The translations under genes and the position numbers were made by a program. The notes below the pieces were generated by a model. It was not told where the DNA came from and ran no database searches. It worked only from the letters and a program-made list of their open reading frames with translations. A DNA stretch of 64,000 nucleotides from Liolophura sinensis (lineage: Eukaryota > Mollusca > Polyplacophora > Chitonida > Chitonidae): positions 376,501 through 440,500 of the forward strand of contig NC_088306.1 in NCBI RefSeq assembly GCF_032854445.1, in the 5' to 3' direction. This document shows, piece by piece, positions 46,853 to 56,176 of the stretch. Position 1 is the first letter of the stretch, and the number at the start of each line of letters is the position of its first letter.

Positions 46853-46975
46853 TGGTCGAGGGGTTACCCCGGGCTCTGCCTGGCTTGCTCCAACCATGAT
46901 ACTTTCCTCCGTCGTAACAGTGAATATCCTTTAGAACGGCGTCAAACATTGGACTAATAAATAAATGAATAAAAT
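46853..46975 (+). mobile_element. Diverged SINE 3' half
   Basis: Recognisable pieces: TAATGGTCGAGGGGTTACCC, GGGCTCTGCCTGGCTTGCTC, and AACGGCGTCAAACATTGGAC before an AATAAATAAATG tail. Confidence 0.7.
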
Positions 46976-48601
46976 GAAAACGTATACAAATATAACTAGT
47001 CACTGTAATTGTTTTCGTTACGCCTTAATTGACTTTCTTATTACACAGCTCTATAAATTTATCAATAACATTTTTTAAAATTTGAGTTTTTGTGTACGCT
47101 GCATAGATGTACTATTGCATCTGAGCCTTTCTATCCCTTGTTTATCGAACGCTAGCTTTGATGCACATTCAATTTCCGCACGTGCTTTTGAAGATGCCAA
47201 GATAAAGGTAGCGTGGAGTGAGTTGGGCCAACACAGTACAAACAAAATCAACGGCAACTGCTGGAGGAGTTTCCTGAAGCTATGGAGAGAAGAATGGCTA
47301 AAAGTCCTACAGTTTGGAAACATCTCACACCATCATCCAGTAACAAGGTGTTAACGGAGTTGTTTACCCCTATTCGCTACCATTCCCTCAGTCTATTTGC
47401 ATTCCCTGGATAACTGTATATACACTTGGAGCAGTGAAGGACTGCACTGTATGAAGTGGCGCGTGCCTATTGATTAAACTCAGCGTGTGCTATTGATCGG
47501 ATTTACCGACTTTCTCTTATGGACACAATGTCGCTTACGTGTTTACTGGTGTTTACGGAACTCGATTAAGTGGCGGAACAACCATTCTAATAAATGACTT
47601 GACCTACAGTCATAAAGCAACATAATTCTTGGCGTACCAACTACAGTTAAAAACAACATTGGTGTTGGTATGCTATAATATTTTCCTATAGCCATACCCA
47701 AACTGCCTTTAGTCAGTGACACGTTACAATCCAAGATCTACACATCGATATGTTGAAACGTCATATTCTTGCAAAGACAATGGAGTTGGAACACTTCTTC
47801 TAATCTAATGTGTGAAACTGCATAAGCATAGTTTCGCCGAAAACAACTCATTGCCTCGGGTTAAGTCATAATTATTCAAATACAAGTGCATACTGGATAA
47901 TCGGCGGAGTCCGGTATATTTGGAGGGAAATTGATCTCAGTTTCCTAAACTCCTGTCGACTTCTCTCTAAACCCTGTTTCTGACACAGCCATTTTTGAAA
48001 CTGTCTACAGGTCTTAGTATAGCATAACCTAAGTAAATGAATTATACTTTATACCTTGTAGTATATAATCTAACGGTAGGATGACTATAAAGTTGCTTGT
48101 CAGGAAATTCAGTTATAAAAAGAAACAATGTTGTCTTTAGGGAGAAACAGTAGTGTAGACTATGTTACTGCGGTTAGTTTGTTCTATCCGCTTGATAGTT
48201 CAGCCATTCTAAAACCAATTACTGTCCACGCCCATTGTTCAAATTTTTTTTACCTTTTCTTTTTTCGTACACAACTGGGCTACAGAATCTCAAAGTAAGA
48301 AATGTGGTTTACCTTTTTTGAAAGATATTTTAGTTTACCGACAATAGTTTAATTTAGATTTAGTTTTTTAGTTTACCAAACCATAACAGTTTGACCATGA
48401 CATGCTATAAACGTCTTGTTTGGCTACGTTGATTGTAATTATCAAACCAACATACGTCTTATGATTCTTTGTCCGTGATAACTTTGTTGAACCTGTCCTC
48501 ATCACAGTTTTATTAAGCAGACGTACAAGTCACCAAAAGCCTTTATGCACCTAGTTTTAGCCAATTAGCGAGGATGTGTACATATTTGGATAAAGAATCA
48601 G
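46976..48601. other. Non-coding stretch with a possible decayed exon
   Basis: Mostly AT-rich and featureless. Two adjoining open frames at about 47160-47412 could be a frameshifted coding remnant and are discussed as a finding. Confidence 0.35.
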
Positions 48602-48691
48602 ATTTATTTGATTGATTTCATTGGCGTTTTACGCCGTACTCAAGAATATTTCACTTACACGACGGCGGCCAGCATTATGGTGGGAGGAAAC
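48602..48691 (-). mobile_element. SINE 3' fragment
   Basis: Minus-strand 3' end: TTTATTTGATTG, TTTTACGCCGTACTCAAGAA, CGACGGCGGCCAGCATTATG, GTGGGAGGAAACC, then an abrupt end. Confidence 0.9.
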
Positions 48692-49889
48692 CTTTCTGGG
48701 CTTGATAAAGTATCAAAGCTTATATGTACTTATGCATTTTCTTTCATGCGAGGTTCAGTTGTAACTGGACCCAGTTGTTCAAAATGTGTTAGCAGTTAAA
48801 CCCACTATTAACTTTATTCTAACTACGAGTACCATTATTGTTTTGTATTAGAACATGAATGGTAGTAAATATATCCGTCCATGTAGAGTTGAGGCCAAGT
48901 TACATCATTGTTTGCCTATGAAGTTTTAACATTAACCGTAATTTATTTAAAACATCAGTAAGGACGCCCAGTTAAATCACAGACACCAGCAGGGGAACAA
49001 GATTGTATGTTTAACGTTTAACGTTTAACACATCTTCAATTAAAATATTTTGTGTCACGAAGTTTCTTTAAATTTGTACATTAGTGCCAAACGGAATACC
49101 AACCATAGGTATTTCCTGTTCCGTGTTTTGCATTTAAAGTGCTTGACTTAACTCTTAAGTTGCTTGTTAAATATGAGACCATGGGAACTGGTAAACGGTT
49201 TCTGATGCAGTCACCATAGAATAGACCTTCATTAAGTTACTTGCTGACATAATGCCCTTATGTAGTTACCGTTTTAGGGCAGGAACTGATCCCAGCGCTT
49301 AAGGTGCGTTGACTAGGGATAGCAACGAAGGCCTCTCTTCTGCCGCTATGTATCAAATAGAATCATTGTTATAGGTTTAGCTGACTAACCCGTTTATCAG
49401 AAGCACTAACTACACAGCATGATCAGCAATAAATCAATTGTTCCCGGTAAGGACGACATAAGCGTTAATCTATGACATCTGACTGGGTATTAGCCTTTAG
49501 TATGCAGAATTTATGACTGTTTTGTTTGTCTGGGGTATGCCCAAGTTGCTAAGGGGTGTTCACTGCTCATTTCCGCAGGAGGGCTTTCATTGTATTGACG
49601 ACCAGACCTGACACCTCCACTAGTCAAATTTTACAGACACCAGACCAGGAATAATCCTGCTTTCTCGCCCCACCTCTCAGTGTTGAACGCAAAGCAAGTC
49701 AGCATTAAGCACTATTTTTTATATGACTCGTCCACGGTTTGATTCCGACTTCCGTGTGTACTCTTTAACCATTAAACCATCGAAGTAGTCTGCATTTATT
49801 CGTGACACTGGAATCTGACAATGGATAGTGTGTAACGGCTTGACGAGGTGAACTGCGATTTGGTTGTTTTACTTACTATCAAGGAATAA
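48692..49889. other. Non-coding stretch
   Basis: No exon, array or SINE recognised. Confidence 0.4.
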
Positions 49890-50286
49890 CGTACGGAGCC
49901 ATAAATAGGACATGTCAGTTGTCTTTTTTTATCTGCGGGTTTTGTTTTTTTTTTTATTTTTTTCCAAATTCGCAGTCGGAGTTTTTCTTTCTTTTTTGGC
50001 AGGGTTTTTAAAAAAAAAAAGAAAAACTTGCAGGAAAAGAGTTCTGATTGGCTTTTCTCTTTTTCAGCACACGAAAAAAAGAAAAGCTCCCAGAAAAAGA
50101 AAAAAAACCACCACACGATCTCTTTTCTGGGAGCTTTTCTTTGGGCGGGGTAGGGGGGGGGGGGGGGGGGGGGTGGGGGTGGTACTGCTTAAGAGTTAAA
50201 GAGAAATCTGCGGAGCAAAAGTGGAAAAAATAAAAAAACGCACAAGTGAAAAAAGAAAACCACCATATCCCTTTTAAGGCTCCGTA
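49890..50286. mobile_element. Fold-back element with long inverted ends
   Basis: Ends are TACGGAGCC (49890) and its reverse complement GGCTCCGTA (50278-50286). The first 80 or so bases inside each end align in inverted orientation as T-rich tracts, ending near TTCGCAG and TCCGCAG. An internal hairpin has 20-bp perfect arms (50078-50097 and 50123-50142), and a G-run lies at about 50153-50173. Low-complexity poly-A/T tracts create meaningless Lys- and Phe-rich frames. Confidence 0.6.
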
Positions 50287-50751
50287 ATTACGAGATTACG
50301 AGATTATCAGTTCCGTCCTCGTTTCTATCACCGATGGCTTTTAACGCCGTATTCAAGAATTATTCACGTATCTGAAGGCGTTAGTTTTATTGTGGAGAAA
50401 ACCACTTTCCTTTGATATGTGCTTGACAAACATCCTGGCAAATATTAGTCAAATCAGCAAGATCTGGATTCTAACCCGTCATCTTTTTGGGTATATGTTA
50501 AACAGTCGCGCTGAACTAGTGCTTTAAATCGTCATGACAGCAAGGGACTCGCCAACAGATTGTTAAAACAAGTAAAAAAATAATGTAAACGTAAATGAAT
50601 AAATGATTCTTTCGGTGAAGCAATTATGGCGTCCTCTACTGACTTGGCCATGGATTTCTGCCTACCTTTATTCAGAAACAAAAAAAACACCGTTACGTAA
50701 GTGAAAAATGTTTGAGCATCCCGTAAATCACAAGTCACGTAGAAAAGTGAA

Positions 50752-52250
50752 TCAATACTGCAAAGAGCAGTACAGGTAAGACATTAAATGAATCCAACTA
50801 AACAGTTCGCCTGGTCTGTAGGGATCGATTGTCACAAAACTCTTGACGTAGCACTCCCATTGTTTCCGGCCTGGTTTCTCGCACTGCCATGACAACAAAG
50901 ACCTAAACATTATTGGATAATGACCCGAGACAAAACTGCAAATATCAAGTGTGTATTCACTATTTTTAACAGCGATGTCGGGACCCTCACGATGAACAGG
51001 TGCAGCGTCGATCAATGATTGCAAATATTTCTTGCCGATTTTTTCTGATCTATTAAACACTCGGAGATATTGCAGTTCGTGTTGAGATTTCTCAAAAATA
51101 CGATTGTGTACACTCAAAATATTAATCTATTAAATATAACAAAAAGTCTTGATCTGAGAGATGCTAGAATATCTCCTGTTATTACAGCAGATTATTCTGT
51201 AAACATAACACAATTATTCTATTCATTCAACACAACAGTATGAAACAATATTTTATTGTAATAGCAGAATACATTCTAGCATCACTCAGACAACAAACTT
51301 TCTGTTAAATATTTTATGTGTAAGTAAAAATGCTTGAGGAGTACTTGCAATTTGGTTATTTGAAACGTGTCATGATGATCATTAAAACCCAACAATAACG
51401 GGCAGGCGATATAAGTGATAGCACGTGAATCTGGATGTGGTGAATTTCGAAATTTTTGTGTGTTCAATGAATTTCCATCTGGTTTTATTTCATTTCGAAT
51501 TGGCACCACATTTTTATAGCCAATAATATTAATTATTTTATCGTCTAAACTGTAGGAAACAGCCATAAATATCTGGAAACTGTGACAGTTCTAGTTTAGA
51601 AACAATTCGACACTGTTTGACAACAGTGAAGCCCTATATTACATTCACAACTCGACACTGTTTGACAACAGTGAAGCCCTATATTACATTCACAACTCGA
51701 CACTGTTTGACAACAGTGAAGCCCTATATTACATTCACAACTCGACACTGTTTGACAACAGTGAAGCCCTATATTACATTCACAACTCGACACTGTTTGA
51801 CAACAGTGAAGCCCAATATTATATTCACAAAACTTTGGAAGATGCCATAGCCATTCTATTTTCCAGAGAAAAAGATGCTATCTATTTCAAGTGGCATAGT
51901 TTCATTTAAAGCACGACAAATCTTGAAACAGAGAATTTCCTAGATAATATTCCAAGAAAGAAGCAAAAACCAACAAATTTGTTTTCTTCCTGAAGCTCTT
52001 TGTGAGTTTCTAAACTCATTGTTCTTATTTTGTGTCGACTGCATATAATGCATATGGACTCTCCTGAAGCAGGCTGCAGGTCTTTGCCAATTAGAGCTGA
52101 CTGAAATGTGACACTATCGAAATAGTCCATGAAGGTAGCACAAATCAACAGTAAAATTTACTTTTTTCTAGTGGCCCTTTTAGGTCTTCCTACAAACCCT
52201 TGTTGATTTCGTGCCAGCCATCCGTTAGGACATGGTCCGCAGTTAGTCAC
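50752..52250 (-). CDS. Candidate three-exon gene fragment of unknown family
   Basis: Three minus-strand blocks join in phase. 52250-52162 (89 nt, donor GTAAAT) encodes a Cys-containing stretch (CGPCPNGW) and an AT-hook-like GRPKRATRK. 51549-51345 (205 nt) follows a strong acceptor ending GTTTCCTACAG. 51126-50752 (375 nt, stop at the end) follows an acceptor in CTTTTTGTTATATTTAATAG. Together they give 222 residues with no internal stop. No start codon was found, so upstream exons would be needed. The first putative intron contains a 45-bp minisatellite and the second a MITE-like element. The 51345 donor (CAA/GTACTC) is mediocre. Another protein-like frame lies in the first intron and does not join in phase. 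This could be a real gene, a decayed gene, or a transposon-derived remnant. The family is not recognised. Confidence 0.35.
51153..51290. mobile_element. MITE-like element with inverted ends
   Basis: The left end TCTGAGAGATGCTAGAAT and the reverse complement of the right end TCTGAGTGATGCTAGAAT match at 17 of 18 bases, with weaker similarity continuing inward (CTGTTATTACA against CTGCTATTACA). About 138 bp, no open frame. Confidence 0.65.
51605..51830. repeat. Minisatellite, 45-bp unit x 5
   Basis: CACTGTTTGACAACAGTGAA recurs at 51611, 51656 and so on, a 45-bp period. The unit holds an inverted repeat, CACTGTTTGACAACAGTG. It is unrelated in sequence to the 40-46 kb satellite. Confidence 0.95.
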
Positions 52251-52593
52251 CTATTTCTTGTTGCGTAGAGAAAAAAATCAATGGATATCGATCTGTATCG
52301 AGCTTTGATCAGGCCCATGTTAAAGAGAGAAAATACCAAACCTTTTAACATCAACAGCTTCGATAATCTTTGTCCTGATTATAACCACGGGATGTACTAT
52401 TGATTCAGTTCTATACCAAAAAAACGACCGTCAAATAGATCTGCCTCTGAGGAATGGTTTATGGCCAACATCATCATCATGTCAAAATCAATTCAAGTCT
52501 CGTTATGGGGCTCTTTAGTGATAAATAATCCATAGACCTGACCTGCTAGTTATAAAGAGCTCAGTTAGCCTATACTGGCTGTCCGACTGCAGT

Positions 52594-52596
<3 letters not shown>

Positions 52597-52659
<63 letters not shown>
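52597..52659. repeat. (TA)n microsatellite
   Basis: About 31 TA dinucleotides with one slip, directly adjoining the 35-bp array. Confidence 0.97.
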
Positions 52660-52660
52660 C

Positions 52661-53515
52661 GAAGTTAATCCTAGCCTGCTATATCTGTGGCAACGTTCAA
52701 GTTAATCCTAGCCTGCCATCTGCGGCAACGGCCAAGTTAATCCTAGCCTGCGATATGCGGCAACGGCCAAGTTAATCTAAGCCTGCTATCTGGGGCAACG
52801 GCCAAGTTAATCCTAGCCTGCTATCTGCGACAACGGCCAAGTTAATCCTAGCCTGCTATCTGCGGCAACGGCCAAGTTAATCCTAGCCTGCTATCTGCGG
52901 CAACGGCCAAGTTAATCCTAGCCTGCTATCTGCGGCAACGGCCAAGTTAATCCTAGCCTGCGATATGCGGCAACGGCCAAGTTAATGTTAGCCTGCTATC
53001 TGGGGCAACGTCCAAGTTAATCTTAGCCTGCTATTTGGGGCAACGGCCAAGTTAATCCTAGCCTGCTATCTGCGGCAACGGCCAAGTTAATCTTAGCCTG
53101 CTATCTGCGGCAACATCATAGTTAATCCATATCTGCTGCCTAATGGCAATAAATCAGTTAATCCATATCTCCTGTATCTGGCAATATTACTATTAATCCG
53201 TATCTGCTATCTACAGGCAACATCACGGTTGATTTATACGTGCTCTTTCTAGCCACATGGCAATCCATGCCTTCTGTCTCCGACAAGGTAACAGTTGACC
53301 CATACTTGCTATCTTTATCACCATCATAGTTATCCCTGTGTGTCCACTATCGACCTACTACCTGTGGCAACAAGACCGTAAATCTTCATCGGATATCTCT
53401 GGCAACAAACCAGTTAATATCTATTTGTTATACAACATCAAAGTTGATCCATATCTATCTATAACAACATCAAAGTTAATCCATATCAGAGTTAATCATT
53501 ATTTGCTGACATCTG
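52661..53515. repeat. Minisatellite, 35-bp unit, decaying to the right
   Basis: The unit is GTTAATCCTAGCCTGCTATC plus TGCGGCAACGGCCAA. About 13 clean copies span 52661-53115. From 53115 to about 53515 spacing and sequence degrade, although GTTAATCCATATCTGCT and GGCAA(C/T) phrases persist. Confidence 0.92.
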
Positions 53516-55475
53516 GATTATGTCAGGATGTCACTTAGCCGTGTTAAATCGTGTCTTTTTCCTCACACCACACTCCTCATCGCCCCGCCCGTTCTAAGCA
53601 TTGCTGTACATCCCCTCATACATACGAGGACGACATCACATTCCATATAAAGACACAATATGGATCGTCCGACATGAAGCCGCCGAGATATGGTTGACGT
53701 CACGTAACACACCCTGAGCAGGTCAGGTAATCCCACCGCAAGCCAGAAAACAAAGGTGGTCAGATGAGTCATAAAAAATGGTTTATATCCGTTTAAAGCG
53801 TTGTAACGAAAGTGATAATGATTTTATCTGATAACATTGAAATATTTCTATACACTTGTATGTATGTTCATTTATGTATATATTAATCTATATCTATGAA
53901 TCTATTAAAGAATCTATGTTCTTTAATGCCATGGCAACTAGTGCGGAATATAGGCGTCAAAACAAACATTTGTATATCAACCGTCATGCAAAATTAACAT
54001 TCTGTGTCAGTAATCCAAACGGCATTTAAACGGCTTCTGTTCTGAATCGCATGAGCTGAAGATAGATGTGAACACGTATTATTAGTTGCATGGTTACTCA
54101 GTGATAGGATTATTAATACCATATATTTGTGTATCCTATCTCTGAGTAACCATGTAACGAATTTATCCTGCAACGACCCATTAACTCAGTGCAGAAGACC
54201 AATATATAGGTGAATTGCTTCCGCGTTGTGACCATAACATAACGCAACAAAGGGAGACAACCTACTCGCAAGACACATTTGACGTCGTCTGCAGGATTCG
54301 AGAATATATCTGTACTCTACGTGACCGTTGTTGTCCAATGAAAAGCGGAGTATTGTGTGTGATGTGGGATAATAAGCACTATGTGAAGACAATTTGAACT
54401 TATTGATATATTTGATTGATTGCGCCTTACTCAAGAACTATTTACGGTTTTTCCATGTATAAGAGGAGGACACCAATCTTTTGGAACTCAACAAATGGCT
54501 CCCGACACGTGACTGACAATCCTCCTTACTTAATACTTAATCTGCCATCAGGTTGGCCTGTGAAGAGAACAGCGCTCAAATTCCCAGGTAAAACTGGAGA
54601 CTGCATTCTACCTATCCCCGAACAACTGGCACTGGCATGCAGCGGGACTTTCATGTCGTAGGGATGTAGTCTACAGTTATGCCAGGGAATGTCAAGCGCA
54701 CACAGTCATTTTAAATCGAATACGTGGAACCACCAGTTTTCAGTCATTAGGGGAGTTTCGTGGTCGAGCTCTTTTGTCGTTGAAGGCCCTCCTGTGTCAC
54801 GTGACTTGTAAAAAAATGTTAAGCGACTTTTGTAGACATCGATTTACCGATCACATGCCTTGCTGTGTTCAAGAGGCACAAGAGACATCTCTATCCTTTA
54901 GAAACACCTTAAGCTCACAAACGTTCACCTCTTCAATGTTCTCTAAATAACCTTTGCGAAACCTTTTTTTAGATACCCATGTTATATAAAATGTGATCTC
55001 GCAATACTTCTCTAAACTTTTGGACAGATCAAATGATACAGTAGGACTTTTTTCACACTGAGCGGTAATAGAGTTCGAACTAGAAACTCACCCCTCCCCC
55101 CATCCCCATTCTCCCACAAAGTCAAACCAGTCTCAACAAAAAATACAACGAGCAGCCCTTTATGTTTATGCATTGTCAGGCATGTTCCGCCCCATGCACA
55201 GCCACATGTGCTTCAGCCATGTTTCTGCCATCTCAACAAAGGCCGTCATGAAACCTATCACTGCTCCAGTGCCTGAAAGACAAAGATGTGAATTACTGGG
55301 CAAACCCCCGTCTTTTGAAGCTTGGCATCAAACATGCCACATGCCACAGGTTTATTTATACATTAGACATACAAGGTTTACTCACTGTGACGCCGCCCTG
55401 CTGACGCTGTAATAGAACATTCAGTTAAATGAAGCATAATTTATCCCACTACAGCATTCTACCGGTACCCCATTA
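53516..55475. other. Non-coding stretch with a hairpin and a SINE remnant
   Basis: Contains the inverted repeat at 54085-54158 and a weak SINE-end remnant at about 54403-54450. No exon supported. Confidence 0.4.
54085..54158. repeat. Inverted repeat with 25-bp arms
   Basis: Arms 54085-54109 and 54134-54158 pair at 23 of 25 positions around a 24-base AT-rich loop; the core is TGGTTACTCAG/CTGAGTAACCA. It could be a tiny MITE. Confidence 0.85.
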
Positions 55476-56129
55476 TGACGTCAACAGTTATGGTTAATTA
55501 GTCATTGTGACGTCACAAGAATTATTTATACCACGGAGTATTCTCAGTGAGGCTAAGGGTGCTTGTGATTATACGGGAAAACCGATTAGCCTAACCAATC
55601 GTACGACTTTCGCCGTTATTGTAATGTGGTTGGTCTCCATAAGCTGGTGACACCAGTGTTTCCGTTTAGTCGCAAACACCCTTACAAACAACTATTAAAC
55701 CTTTCCGAACTCTTAATTAGAACATGCACTTGACCAATCATAATCAAGACTGTTGCATGACGTCACAAGGGGTGGTGGGGCATCGGATATGGTGGATCCT
55801 TCCATTGCAACGTCACAAGTGAGTACATCGTGACCGCCAGCATGACGTGAATGAGTACGTATCGATCGATGACGTCAGTTTAAGCGTTGGCGCGTTGGTG
55901 ATCACAAAAAAGACTGGATGAAAAAGAAGAGATGAAGTCGGGCGAAAAGGCGCATGAGGTGATGTATGAGGTGTCATTACTGGCTGACAGTTTCCAGAGT
56001 GACCACTTATATACCTCAAAAAGGTAAGTCTCACTTCGTGGTGCAAGTAGGTTGATGCGTGAAATCACATGACATAAGCCACCCAATGAACACGCTATGA
56101 AATACGCGCGTGGCGTCATTGTGACGTCA
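55476..56129. promoter_or_regulatory. Cluster of CRE sites upstream of the 56.2 kb gene
   Basis: Five perfect TGACGTCA palindromes at 55476, 55508, 55758, 55870 and 56122, plus near-matches at about 55809 (AACGTCAC) and 55843 (TGACGTGA). The last perfect site is 48 bp before the start codon at 56177. CREs are known binding sites for CREB/ATF bZIP factors, so this looks like a cAMP- or ATF-responsive promoter. Promoter identity is inferred from position. Confidence 0.6.
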
Positions 56130-56176
56130 TTTGTGTCGACGGGATAAATCTTGTCACTGTCAAGGACAAGACAATC

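Noticed and set aside
49796-50233. Frames of 60-106 residues rich in Phe/Lys
   Set aside because: They derive from poly-T/poly-A and G-run low-complexity sequence of the fold-back element.
51906-52113. Protein-like minus-strand frame with CIICSRHK as an exon of the 50.7-52.25 kb candidate
   Set aside because: Its acceptor phase could fit the upstream block through a 48-base intron, but no donor in the correct phase joins it to the next block, so it was left out of the model.
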